64,000 nt of DNA from Aculops lycopersici. Its lineage: Eukaryota > Arthropoda > Arachnida > Trombidiformes > Eriophyidae. The notes beneath the pieces were generated by a model, which saw only the letters and a program-made list of their open reading frames with translations, was not told where the DNA came from and searched no databases. Below are positions 54,665 to 64,000 of this stretch, piece after piece. Location of the stretch: the NCBI GenBank assembly GCA_015350385.1, contig WNKI01000001.1, positions 6,848,010 through 6,912,009 on the forward strand, in the 5' to 3' direction. Within the stretch, counting starts at the first letter, position 1. Each line of letters begins with the position of its first letter. Position numbers and translations under genes: made by a program.

Positions 54665-55951
54665 ATGGATCTTATGCTCTCGATCAACCAACCAGTCAGA
54701 ACTCTGGCATTATCTTCGATCGGATTTGCCCTGAGGGTATTGGCGACAACTAGCCCGCGAGTTGAGATCACTACTCCAACTAACGATTGGAAACGAGCTC
54801 TAGAGGGCATCTATCTATGGGACTCGGGATTAGATCCTTACAAAAGTGATAGGATTCACGAGTACCCTATCAGTCTTCAATTTTATAAGATACTTTTATC
54901 ATTCTTCAAGATTGACTATGCATTTGCAGCAACCGATGTACTAACAGCAATACTCCTACAACGCGCGGTCTACAACCACTTGACATTGGTATCCAATGAG
55001 GATAAATCTAAGGCAAGAGTCAAGGGTTTATGGGTTCTATTAATTCACCTACTTTCACCTATCAATATCCTATCATGTGCCAGTCTATCTACAGCAATCT
55101 TCACCAACTTCCTGATAGCTGTCATCTATTGTACACTTCCGATCAAACCTTTTAGGGCATTAACCTGTGTACTTTGTGCCTTCCTTGCTTGCAATAATAT
55201 TCATCTTGGTACTCTGGCAATACCAATCTTCTTATGTATGGAGTATAGCTCGCATATAAGCCAACAAAAGAAACAGAACATATCATCGAGGACAAATCCA
55301 AATGATCGACCATATTACTCAAACGATGGATTCTTCTCATCTCTCTCGACTTCGACTATCATATTTCTAGCCTCGGTGCTGACTTTGATCTCAACATCGT
55401 ATTTATTAATGAGCAACTCATGGACATTCCTCAAATCTACCTATTTATTTGTACTCAAGATCCAGGATCCGACGCCGAACATTGGGATGTTTTGGTACTT
55501 CATAACTGATATGTTCGACCAATTTGTCGACTTTTTTGCATGGATAATGCAAATCAACTCATTCATCCATGTTGTGCCGATATCAATCTATCTACGTGAC
55601 CATCCACTCTACGCCCTTTACATGGTACTGATCACATCAACAATCTTCCAGCCCTACCCATCATTGTGCAATGCTGGACTCATCCTGAGTCTCTTACCCC
55701 AGTGGTCTGAACTCTTGGAGCATATGAGGTATGGTATAATCGCTAGTTGCACTCTTGTGGCATCTCTTAGCTTTTGTCTAGTTTTTTGGCACCTCTGGAT
55801 AGTGATTGGAACTGCGAATGCCAACTTTTACTTCGGCGCAACCCTAGCATTCAATGTGGGGCTTCTTATCTTCATGTGGGATCTATTTGGAGCCCATAAC
55901 GCACTCAGAGCCAAGACAAGGTTGTTAGAGGAAACCAAGAAGAACGATTGA
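54665..55951 (+). CDS. PIGU: GPI transamidase subunit PIG-U
   Basis: 428 residues (human 435), multi-pass ER protein of the complex that attaches GPI anchors to proteins. Features are a first transmembrane segment, EGIYLWDSGLDPYKSDRIH with the early luminal motif, about eight further hydrophobic segments, the PIG-U hallmark PTPNIGMFWYFITDMFDQF and the C-terminal VFWHLWIVIGTANANFYF. The start context CAAGATGG is good. AATAAA lies 13 bp after the stop; FIP1 converges 120 bp away. Confidence 0.93.
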   Translation: MDLMLSINQPVRTLALSSIGFALRVLATTSPRVEITTPTNDWKRALEGIYLWDSGLDPYKSDRIHEYPISLQFYKILLSFFKIDYAFAATDVLTAILLQRAVYNHLTLVSNEDKSKARVKGLWVLLIHLLSPINILSCASLSTAIFTNFLIAVIYCTLPIKPFRALTCVLCAFLACNNIHLGTLAIPIFLCMEYSSHISQQKKQNISSRTNPNDRPYYSNDGFFSSLSTSTIIFLASVLTLISTSYLLMSNSWTFLKSTYLFVLKIQDPTPNIGMFWYFITDMFDQFVDFFAWIMQINSFIHVVPISIYLRDHPLYALYMVLITSTIFQPYPSLCNAGLILSLLPQWSELLEHMRYGIIASCTLVASLSFCLVFWHLWIVIGTANANFYFGATLAFNVGLLIFMWDLFGAHNALRAKTRLLEETKKND

Positions 55952-55964
55952 AAAACTTTCCAAC

Positions 55965-55970
55965 AATAAA
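55965..55970 (+). promoter_or_regulatory. AATAAA poly(A) signal of PIGU
   Basis: Canonical hexamer 13 bp past the PIGU stop. Confidence 0.65.
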
Positions 55971-56071
55971 GAAACTTAGGTCACTGATAACTTATGCCCG
56001 CAGCCTACAGATGTTCACTTGTGGATTTGATTGATTCATTTACTTTAACCTCATCTCCCATCTTCTTAGAT

Positions 56072-57040
56072 TCACCTTGATCTCTTTCTCTTCTTATCTC
56101 GATCCCTTTCTCTACTTCTTTCATGACTTCGCTCGCGTTCTCGTTTTCTTTCACGATCGCGGCCACTCTTGTCACGATCCTTGACTCGTGAAGACTTGTC
56201 CTTATCTCTCTTCTCACGATCGCGTTCCTTTTCGCGATCTCGATGCTCACGATCCCTATGCTCGCGATCTCTATGGTCGTGGTCGCGATCCCGGTCCCTC
56301 TCGCGATCTTTGTCGCGAGATTCCCTGTCTTTATCCCTTCGGCTCCTCTCCTTCTCGCGTTCCCTAGATCTATGTTGATCTCTATCTCGATGTTCACGCT
56401 CTTTATCCTCTTCAGTTTCAGGTGGATAGTAACTAGGCATTTTTGGTTCATATATTGTTTTGGGTTCGTAAGATACAATAGTCGGAATACGCATTACACC
56501 ATGACTTGACTCTGGCATTTCATTAACTTGCATCTGCATTGGCATCTTGAACTCATTGACAGCCGCCTTCATTCTCTTTTGCTTATCACAATACAGCTTC
56601 CACGTATCCTCGTCGAAACCATAGTTGAAATAGTCGCTTATGTCTGCTCCGGGCTTTCGCCACGGTTTGTCTTCTAAAGTATTGAGATCGACATCTAGAA
56701 TGGCCTGTCCAGCGTCCAAGTCAATGGTTGCCGGCTTTGCCTGTTGAGGTTGCCGCTGTTTTGCTTTGAGATTGAAGTCTGTGGGTGCTGCATCATCGAT
56801 AGTAATCTTCAAGTCATCGTCATCTTCGTCCTCATCTTCGTCTTCGAGTTCCTCTTCCTCCTCATCATCGGCAGCTCCTTCGCCATCTTCAGTTGTAGCG
56901 ACACCACTTGTGTCTTTTCCTTGGTCGCCTGCAGCTGCTGTTCCAGGCGGCTCCTCAGCCTCTTGAGGCTCATTTTTTACCTGGGCAGCTGACTCTTCCA
57001 TTGCTCCAGGTACTGTAACCGCTTGCTCCTCTCCTTCCAT
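56072..57040 (-). CDS. FIP1L1: Pre-mRNA 3'-end processing factor FIP1
   Basis: 322 residues, single exon. CPSF subunit that binds poly(A) polymerase and U-rich RNA. Layout: acidic N-terminus with a run of Asp/Glu (about 58-78), then the conserved Fip1 motif (about 120-165; LEDKPWRKPGADISDYFNYG, FDEDTWKLYCDKQ), a short linker with PSYYPPETEEDKEREH, and a C-terminal Arg/Asp/Glu mixed-charge domain (RDREHRDREHRD type) ending KKRKRSR. It lacks the Pro-rich segment of the human protein. The repetitive C-terminus produces several long antisense and frame-shifted open frames that are not genes. Confidence 0.93.
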   Translation of the reverse strand: MEGEEQAVTVPGAMEESAAQVKNEPQEAEEPPGTAAAGDQGKDTSGVATTEDGEGAADDEEEEELEDEDEDEDDDDLKITIDDAAPTDFNLKAKQRQPQQAKPATIDLDAGQAILDVDLNTLEDKPWRKPGADISDYFNYGFDEDTWKLYCDKQKRMKAAVNEFKMPMQMQVNEMPESSHGVMRIPTIVSYEPKTIYEPKMPSYYPPETEEDKEREHRDRDQHRSREREKERSRRDKDRESRDKDRERDRDRDHDHRDREHRDREHRDREKERDREKRDKDKSSRVKDRDKSGRDRERKRERERSHERSRERDRDKKRKRSR

Positions 57041-57684
57041 GATGACAAGAATATGTTGTGAGAAGGATATGTTATTGATCGTTTCTGATGTAACAATGGA
57101 TTGAACTTATGAAACGAACGCGTTTGTTTTCGATTGAAATAGTATTTCTGGCGCAGGATTGATGGATTTCAAAATAAGCAAACTTCAGACCGAAACATGC
57201 GTGAGTTTTTCCCCTCCGGTTTGTATTGTGTTCAGTTATTTACAAGGTAAACCCCATGATCGAATGCTACGCGCATGGGGGTCGAAACTACGGGCACACT
57301 TTCACGCGCTGAGTAATAAAACAATTTGCTCCCCCATACAATTCGTTCGCTCCTTCGATGCGCCGAACAGCGCCAAAAAAGAGAAAAACGAAATGCTATT
57401 GAATTTCATTTGTTTAACCCAACGATTATGGTTCTCCTGGTAACAAGTGTTGAGATAAACGGGAGAAAAATATTTCTGATAAATAAGAATTTAACCATGT
57501 CGTACTAGAACCATAATCGACAAAACATATTCAGACTTATTTGCTGATATTTAGCACCGTAGTGATACATCTAAGTTTGATAATTTAAAATTATAATTAT
57601 TCACTCAACATCTCCTAACCCGACTTATTCTTTATACCCTGAATATATATATATCAATCACACACATTGGACTGAGATATCAAA
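57041..57684. promoter_or_regulatory. Divergent FIP1/CENP-A promoter region
   Basis: No coding exon is supported in 644 bp between head-to-head starts. It contains CCCCATG..CATGGGG inverted repeats (57252-57280) and a TA-rich stretch (57643-57652) just upstream of the CENP-A start. Confidence 0.45.
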
Positions 57685-58296
57685 ATGCCCAGAAACGTTG
57701 CAAAAAAGTCCACTGGTCATCATAACGTCAGTAGCAGCAACAACAACAATAACAACAACAACAATGTTCCCCAAAGACGTTTGACGGCACTTCAGGACCT
57801 GACACTCCAAACCAAGAGGCCGGCCGACAGGAAAGCTAATGATGGTGGACGATCACCTAGAGAACCAGTTCCATCAAGAAGAACTGCCAGAAAGTCAACT
57901 GCCGGTGGTATTCGCTCAAATCCACCACCTTTGAATCCAAGAAGAAGACTTGAGAATGAACCTGAACCGGCGGCCCAAAGAGGCAAATCCAATGTTAGGA
58001 TGCGCTACAAGCCAGGAGAGCTGGCTTTAAAGGATATCAAAAGGTTACAAAACACAACCGATAATCTAATTCCCAGATTGAGTTTCCACAGACTTGTACG
58101 TGAAATTACACTTAACCTATACCCCAATGAAGGTATGAAGTACCAAGTTGCTTCGTTGAACGCCTTGCAAGAAGCCTGCGAGGCATATTTAACATATCTT
58201 TTTGAAGACTCAAATTTATGCTGTATCCATGCTCGTAGAGTTACTATTATGCCCCGAGACATGCAACTGGCTCGAAGAATTCGTAATGAAAAGTAG
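57685..58296 (+). CDS. CENPA: Centromeric histone H3 variant (CENP-A/CenH3)
   Basis: 203 residues. The histone fold (about 105-203) follows H3: RYKPGELALKDIKRLQ, IPRLSFHRLVREI, LNALQEACEAYLTYLFEDSN and IHARRVTIMPRDMQLARRIR. It differs as CenH3s do: loop 1 (LYPNEGMKYQ) is longer than in H3, the alpha-N region is diverged, and the N-terminal tail is 100 residues, much longer than H3. The tail has a poly-Asn tract, many Arg/Pro and an H3-like ARKSTAGG. It marks centromeric nucleosomes. Canonical H3 is excluded by the loop and tail. Single exon. Confidence 0.9.
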   Translation: MPRNVAKKSTGHHNVSSSNNNNNNNNNVPQRRLTALQDLTLQTKRPADRKANDGGRSPREPVPSRRTARKSTAGGIRSNPPPLNPRRRLENEPEPAAQRGKSNVRMRYKPGELALKDIKRLQNTTDNLIPRLSFHRLVREITLNLYPNEGMKYQVASLNALQEACEAYLTYLFEDSNLCCIHARRVTIMPRDMQLARRIRNEK

Positions 58297-58721
58297 TAAC
58301 CTATCTGTCCATATATCCGTGCGATAATTGATGGGCTCTATGGCTGTTTTTCAAAACCGGATTACAGACACTGCCAAATGAATTAATCCAAAACTTCGTT
58401 TAATTTCGCCACTACCACTGGGCACAAGACGATTTGTATTTTCTATCTTTGGATTCAACAAGGAAGACTAACAAAAATAAAATTCTCTTCTACAGACAAG
58501 TTGTCGCGCACAATGATGATAATCCTGTTGCACGCACCCTTGCTAAATTTCAACGCGTTTCTATGTTCGGTTTTCGAATTTAGTGCGCCCCTCTTTCTAA
58601 AGAGAGCGGTACTGTTTAGGGCAATCCTTGTTGTATGTTGAGTGGACGCTCTTTTTTGGCACCAAAGAACACGCTTCCATCAACAGCCAGTTGACGCCGC
58701 AGACGCTACCACGAATTTGCT
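58297..58721. other. CENP-A 3' region and aminopeptidase promoter
   Basis: AATAAA near 58477 is a possible CENP-A poly(A) signal. Otherwise no feature was seen. Confidence 0.5.
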
Positions 58722-61457
58722 ATGATTTCACGTCATATTTTGAGATTGACATTCAAAACTATTAGAATTAGACCAAATATCATCAGTAAATCTCTAAATA
58801 ATACTATTTTTTACCGACCATTATCTTCAGCAACTCTAATTATGGCGGAGCAAGTTGATGACAACCAGAAATACACCGAATATCGCTTGCCAAAAACCTT
58901 CAAGCCCGTCCACTATGACCTAACCCTTCGTCCAGACTTGAAAAAATTCACCTTTGATGGAGAGGTCAAGATTGATTACACCAATGGCAACGAAGCTGAT
59001 AATATTGTCCTCAATGCTAGTGAATTAGTGATCTCGGATGGTTCATGTGATGATGCCAAGCTTAAGAAGGTCACTTACAGTAAGGATACTGAAACGGCCA
59101 CTTTGGAGTTTGAGAATGGTCCTCCGCCATCTGGAACTATTAACCTCAAGTTCACGGGTGTCCTAAATGACAAGATGCACGGCTTCTACCGAACCTCCTT
59201 TAAAGTGGGCGACAACGAGGTGTTTGCGGCAACTACCCAGTTTGAATCGGTTGATGCCAGGAAATGCTTCCCTTGTTGGGATGAACCAGCTGTCAAGGCA
59301 ACCTTTTCTGTTACCCTAATTTACGAGCAAACCATGGAGGCTGGGGATCAAAAGTTGCCAATTGTTGGCATATCCAATATGCCGGTTGAAAGTCAGAAAC
59401 AGTGTGAATCGGATCTCAGCAAAGTTGAGGTGAGATTCGAAAAGTCGCCAATTATGTCAACCTATTTGTTGGCCTTTGTTGTGGGTCCCTTCGAGTATAT
59501 TGAGGGTACCGATGGCAGGCGACCAATTCGCGTTTACACAACTCCAGGCAAGACCGAGCAAGCGAAGTTCGCGCTTGAGGTAGCTTGCAAGTCCTTGATC
59601 TATTACGAAGATTACTTTAATGTCAAGTATCCTTTACCCAAGATGGACATGATCGCCATACCTGATTTCTCAGCTGGAGCTATGGAAAACTGGGGTCTCG
59701 TTACATACCGTGAGACTTGCCTGTTAGTGGATCCGGGTAACACAGCAACAAGTCGCAAGCAATGGGTTGCCTTAGTTGTGGCGCACGAGTTTGCCCATCA
59801 GTGGTTCGGTAACTTGGTCACTATGGAATGGTGGACTCACTTGTGGTTGAATGAGGGTTTTGCCACCTTCATGGAATTCCTCTGCGTGGATCACATCTTC
59901 CCTGAATACGATATTTGGTCTCAGTTTGTTACCTCATCCTATGCGACTGCTATGAGCCTGGACTCGCTCCACAACAGCCACCCAATTGAGGTACCCGTCA
60001 AGAAACCCTCTGAGATTGATGAGATTTTCGATGATATTTCATACAACAAGGGATCCTCTGTTATTAGAACCCTATACACTTACATTGGAGACGATTCTTT
60101 CCGCAGAGGAATGAACGATTATTTGACCAAGTTTGCCTACAAGAATGCCTACACCGAGGATCTATGGGATGCGCTAGAGGCAGCCAGTAACAAACCAATT
60201 AGAAAGCTAATGTCAGGTTGGACATCGCAGAAAGGATACCCATGGCTAGCAGTTGAATATGCTAGAGATGGAGATAAGGCAAATCTGACCTTAACTCAGA
60301 GCAAGTTTACAGCTGACGGTCAACTGCCCGATGATGAAAAGGAAACCAAGTGGATGATTCCTCTATCAGCAGTCACCTCGGCTGCCCCAACACACCCAAT
60401 CGACTTGAATGTTCTAGATAAAAAGAGCTCAAGGGTTACTGTTGATGGAGTTGCTGATGGATGGGTCAAGCTAAACTCGGGAACCATTGGTCTCTACCGT
60501 GTTGCCTACCCTGAAGAGTTGATGCAAAAGCTTGAGCCAGCTATTGTCAACCAAAGTTTGCTTGCAATGGACCGTTTAGGTCTACTTGGTGATTTGTTTG
60601 CCTTATGTCAAGCTGGTAAAGTTGGATCGGTGGACCTATTGAAGCTGATGAGCGCATTCAGACAAGAAACAGATTACAATGTTGGCAAAACTCTCGATAG
60701 TTCGGTTGGCCGCCTCAACTCCCTGTTGGCCAACACAGACTTCCTAGACAAGTTTCAAGTGTATGGCTGCAGCCTATTCAAGAATATCGTCGAAAAGATG
60801 GGCTGGACACCAAAGAAGGACGAGAAGGATCAAGATGCCATGCTGAGGGCAATGGTGATCAACAGGATGGTTGCATTGGGCGAGCCCACCGTGGTCGAGG
60901 AGGCAAAACGTCGTTACAAGGCTCACCTGGCCAAAACTGAAATAATTCCAGCTGACCTGAGAAGCGCAGTTTACAGAGCTGTCTCTAGCTATGGCGATGA
61001 TGCTGATTTCGACAGTCTATTTGCATTGTACAGATCGAGCGAGTTAAGCGAGGAGAAGAATCGTGCCGCAACAGCCATTGGATTCGGTTTGACACCCGAG
61101 AAGATACAAAGAGCAATAGAGTTTTTGCTTAGCGATGAGGTTAGGAACCAGGATAAATTCTTCGTATTCATGCCAATTGGAGCAACAAACCCACCGGCTG
61201 CATTCAAGTTTATCAAGGAGCACAAAGATTTCCTATTGGAAAAATATGAGCGCGGTTATATGATGGGTAGATTCATGAGCAGTGCCATTGATAATTTTGC
61301 CTCCGAGGAGAAACTCCAGGAGTTGACTAAGTATTTCGAAGAGAACAAGTTCCCTAGTGGAGAGCGTGCTATCCAGCAATCCCTAGAGCGCGTTAGATTG
61401 AACACCAGTTGGCTAGCCAGAGATGCCGAGGCCATGAGATCTTACCTTTCCATGTAA
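58722..61457 (+). CDS. NPEPPS: Puromycin-sensitive aminopeptidase (M1 zinc protease)
   Basis: 911 residues, single exon. It removes N-terminal residues from peptides. M1 domains run in order: beta-sandwich domain (YRLPKTFKPVHYDLTLRPDL), thermolysin-like domain with the exopeptidase motif GAMENWGLVTYRET and zinc site HEFAHQWFGNLVTMEWWTHL with the third ligand in NEGFA, then the C-terminal alpha-helical domain to AWL-type ending SWLARDAEAMRSYL. SVDARKCFPCWDEPAVKATF and SHPIEVPVKKPSEIDEIFD match PSA rather than APN or ERAP; no membrane anchor is present. The first 40 residues (MISRHILRLTFKTIRIRPN) look like a mitochondrial presequence; Met41 (58842) would give the cytosolic form. Confidence 0.94.
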   Translation: MISRHILRLTFKTIRIRPNIISKSLNNTIFYRPLSSATLIMAEQVDDNQKYTEYRLPKTFKPVHYDLTLRPDLKKFTFDGEVKIDYTNGNEADNIVLNASELVISDGSCDDAKLKKVTYSKDTETATLEFENGPPPSGTINLKFTGVLNDKMHGFYRTSFKVGDNEVFAATTQFESVDARKCFPCWDEPAVKATFSVTLIYEQTMEAGDQKLPIVGISNMPVESQKQCESDLSKVEVRFEKSPIMSTYLLAFVVGPFEYIEGTDGRRPIRVYTTPGKTEQAKFALEVACKSLIYYEDYFNVKYPLPKMDMIAIPDFSAGAMENWGLVTYRETCLLVDPGNTATSRKQWVALVVAHEFAHQWFGNLVTMEWWTHLWLNEGFATFMEFLCVDHIFPEYDIWSQFVTSSYATAMSLDSLHNSHPIEVPVKKPSEIDEIFDDISYNKGSSVIRTLYTYIGDDSFRRGMNDYLTKFAYKNAYTEDLWDALEAASNKPIRKLMSGWTSQKGYPWLAVEYARDGDKANLTLTQSKFTADGQLPDDEKETKWMIPLSAVTSAAPTHPIDLNVLDKKSSRVTVDGVADGWVKLNSGTIGLYRVAYPEELMQKLEPAIVNQSLLAMDRLGLLGDLFALCQAGKVGSVDLLKLMSAFRQETDYNVGKTLDSSVGRLNSLLANTDFLDKFQVYGCSLFKNIVEKMGWTPKKDEKDQDAMLRAMVINRMVALGEPTVVEEAKRRYKAHLAKTEIIPADLRSAVYRAVSSYGDDADFDSLFALYRSSELSEEKNRAATAIGFGLTPEKIQRAIEFLLSDEVRNQDKFFVFMPIGATNPPAAFKFIKEHKDFLLEKYERGYMMGRFMSSAIDNFASEEKLQELTKYFEENKFPSGERAIQQSLERVRLNTSWLARDAEAMRSYLSM

Positions 61458-61611
61458 GCTAATATCATGTTTCAGAAGACTCGTCTTTTCCTGCAACTGG
61501 AGTTGATTAGAAACATTCACATATTGAAGTTGATTAAATTCAAGCTTTTGCTAACATCCGGTCCGCACTACGCAACATTATAACAACAAGTGGTATTCTG
61601 GTGATCTCTTC

Positions 61612-61617
61612 TTTATT
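61612..61617 (-). promoter_or_regulatory. AATAAA poly(A) signal of the orphan secreted gene
   Basis: TTTATT on + reads AATAAA on -, 25 bp after the stop at 61643. Confidence 0.6.
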
Positions 61618-61642
61618 TTCTCTCTTCATACTTCTAACTGGC

Positions 61643-62480
61643 TCAGCCAATTAGTCTACTAAGCATTGATTTTGAGTTACTTCTCCTGGCATCCGTTGAG
61701 TTTGTAGCCTTATTATCCTCGTTACTTTGTTGTTTTTCTTTTCTATCTCCACTTGCAGCATCAATATCGGCATCCGAATCGCTGCTGAAATACTCTGAAT
61801 CATAGCGACTTATTTGCGGTATCTCGCGATGCTCGTAATCACGAGCAATGGCTGAGCCTAAAACAATAAACTCCTCCGGTAGTTCGCTTAATTGATCATA
61901 GAATGAAACTTGAGTAAGAACATTGGTTGTGTATAGGTCCAACAGGTGGGTTAGTTGGCGAACGTAACTGCTAAAGTAGGGAGGCGAAGTACTAAACTCG
62001 TCACCTAGTAATCGAATGTATGGCTTCTCTCTGACAAGATTATCCAATTCTCTGATTAATCGTCGCACATCCCGGCGGGTGGCTAAAATCCTGGGGCTGA
62101 TTTGCTCATTCAACTCGTTTCTAATTAAAAATAACTCATACGACATCCGTCTAACCATTTCGTATAACTTTGAAGGTCTAGTAAAGTTGCTGGGGAAATT
62201 TAGGGTGATGAGATGAGAGCGAATCTGATCAAAAACCAACACTGACTCTCGAATCATGGAAACATTCTTTGCATAATACCTGCCAAATTCTGTGTACCTG
62301 ATAAAATCTTCAAAGTAATCAAAGTTTCTTTGTGAACTCGACGAAGATGATTGTAATTCTCCAATGAAACTAGATAAAGTTGGATCCTGATTCACCTTAA
62401 ACTCGATAGTCTTTAGCTGGCGTTTAAAATCCAGGTTGAATTCTGAATCTTCGAAAATCGGATTACCATTGTTAGTACTG

Positions 62481-62513
<33 letters not shown>

Positions 62514-63031
62514 TAATTAAAATTAGTGCTATTCATATAATCTTGTGCCACCTTAAGTAATCTCAAATAATACTCGACTCCGTCGTGAAAGTTGTAATAT
62601 TTTGCTAGCTCGCTGTCGCCCTCTTGGCCATCGATAGACAGGTAGGTTATGTTATGAAAGACTTGCTTTAGTTCGTTCAACAAATCAACAGGTTTCAATT
62701 GCATCTTACTCTTACCAAACTTTTTCCTCAGTTCCTCTTGAATCTCACTATTGATGGTTAAATCTTTCCACAACTCCCTACAACAACTTGTTAGATTTTC
62801 GCGCATCAAAACACGACGCAATGATTTGAACTGGCGACTATTTGGTATTTGAGGTGGAAAATTCAACTTGTCAATCTCTGGTCTAATGGTAATATTAAAT
62901 TCATCCCTTAAAACTTGAGGCCTAGGAGTCCATTGAGTTTGTTGACATTCAACTAGTATGTTCAAATTGAAAACTCCGATTGCTAGGTGACAAAGTGCAA
63001 CTGTTAATAGAAGTGAAAAATAGGTGGTCAT
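61643..63031 (-). CDS. Orphan secreted protein with poly-Ser tract
   Basis: 462 residues; I do not recognise the family. A clear signal peptide (YFSLLLTVALCHLAIGVF) is followed by a mostly helical, Leu/Arg/Glu-rich body with several N-glycosylation sites (NIT, NLT, NYS, NVS, NFT). A CC pair (LTSCCREL) is among the few cysteines after the leader. A twelve-residue Ser run (about 175-186) comes from a (CTA)11 microsatellite on the + strand. The C-terminus is Asp/Ser- and then Lys/Asn-rich and ends SMLSRLIG. No membrane segment follows the leader. It converges with the aminopeptidase 185 bp away. Confidence 0.7.
62481..62513. repeat. (CTA)11 microsatellite inside a coding sequence
   Basis: Eleven CTA units; on the minus strand they are read as AGT Ser codons of the orphan secreted protein. 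Confidence 0.9.
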
Positions 63032-64000
63032 TGTGATATCTCTTGAGAGTTAGGGATTAGAAAATACATAATAGTGGAGATTATCATTGGCGTTGTTGGC
63101 GCTGAATTCCAGATGACTGGATTTTTTCTTGAACATATTTTCTTCAAGAATGACAAATTCAATCTTAAGCTTCGATTGGCAAAGATTAGAGAGTTGAAGA
63201 ATGAATGACGTAACTAGATGGCGCGCACTCGTTGAGCACCGAACGAGGCGACGGTGACCTAGTGGCGCCCAGGTGATAGTCGCTCGGTGCAGCCTGAAGT
63301 TGAAGTATGGTAAACGTCGAGTTTGCGCATACTCCAAAATGTCGGTTCCTCGGTCTGCAGTAGATTTTCCGATTGCCACACGAATGCTCACTCATTGGGG
63401 ACCGCGAAAAAGTTACGTTTTGACTCATTACGTTTTGGTTTTAGTCCGCTGGAATTAGCAACAACTCACCAGTAAACTCGCATTCATTCATTCAGTTAGC
63501 TCATTTTATTTATTGCGTGATGATGATACTAATAGTATCCCCACGGCAGCAACAACAATAGCTGGTCACAGTTCAGATTCACTCACTCTTTCAGTCAAAC
63601 TTTCGCCAAGACCGCAGCACCGGCTGCAACTGATGCCGCAGTCACCGCCACAACGTCGCGCTACAATACGCATTTAATCGAGTCAAGTTAATTGTATCTA
63701 GAGTGTGACGCGTGCCAAGCAGCAGCAAGCACAACAGAAATTGACACAACCACCGAACAAAAAACAACAAAAGTGACTAAGTGTGAGAGCGACTAATTCT
63801 ATCTGGGCAATTAATGCGTTTAATCGACTCGCTCGTCATCATAACCATCATCAAGCTCTTCTTCAACATCAGTGCCAACATTCAATTGTTGGTTTTTGAT
63901 GGCAGCATCGTCTGGCGTGTAGATTTGACTGAGCGAGCGAATGAATGAGATTCAATGAAATTGTCGCTTGCTACCTCGTGTCAGTTTTGTTTCGGCTCTT
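63032..64000. other. Upstream region to window end
   Basis: No coding exon is supported. The last 500 bp contains CAACAA/CAGCAG-rich sequence resembling the 5' UTR style of the first kilobase of the window; a gene beyond the edge may start here. Confidence 0.45.

Noticed and set aside
56169..56478. Open frames antisense or shifted across the FIP1 C-terminus
   Set aside because: They are shadows of the Arg/Asp/Glu repeat; the FIP1 frame is the conserved one.

Overview
This is a eukaryotic nuclear window. It has spliced genes with short introns (48 to about 194 bp, GT..AG), AATAAA/ATTAAA poly(A) signals and two 20-N assembly gaps. The gene set is animal: F-spondin, an apple/PAN plus ZP cuticle-anchor type protein, PICK1, haspin, FAM43, CENP-A, TIMM29. 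The PAN+ZP protein class and a Kunitz-bearing spondin point to an arthropod. The compact, intron-poor genes with few-bp spacing would suit a mite or another small-genome chelicerate; that last step is inference.

Layout. 1-8354 is gene-free and microsatellite-rich, with a 355-bp foldback element (4806-5160), a (GA)n/(ACGT)n block and a gap at 7344-7363. From 8355 to 43724 genes are dense: LDHD (D-lactate dehydrogenase), an orphan secreted coiled-coil protein, F-spondin, DNAJC30-like, IRP1/aconitase, PLA2G15, EIF3A, PNPLA8, a giant single-exon PAN/ZP protein (8 kb), FAM43, TIMM29, ALG6 and haspin. ALDH3A2-like (44263-45728) contains the second gap. 45729-49981 is gene-poor. 50289-51230 holds decayed gene fragments, including a broken PICK1 copy. 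52222-63031 carries PICK1, a FLASH-like mini-protein, PIGU, FIP1, CENP-A, a puromycin-sensitive aminopeptidase and an orphan secreted protein.

Most genes are housekeeping and are not functionally grouped: mitochondrial metabolism (LDHD, DNAJC30, TIMM29, PNPLA8), ER glycan/GPI assembly (ALG6, PIGU), translation and 3'-end processing (EIF3A, FIP1), and centromere/mitosis (CENP-A, haspin). Their arrangement is notable. Convergent pairs are nearly or actually overlapping: spondin and DNAJC30 share a CTAG that holds both stop codons, and PLA2G15 and EIF3A are 24 bp apart with a two-sided poly(A) motif.

The most interesting signal is in the iron-regulatory protein gene. Intron 2 contains a 447-bp, phase-matched, fully open exon (17851-18297). 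It would insert 149 residues at the site where vertebrate IRP2 carries its Cys-rich insertion, and its Cys pattern and terminal CPFH resemble that insertion. Other leads are the four-fold repeat of a three-PAN unit in the ZP protein, alternative ends of F-spondin, and a 98%-identical PDZ patch inside an otherwise diverged PICK1 pseudogene. ORF starts were corrected to ATG, and exons were joined by hand from splice consensus and phase; no transcript data were available.
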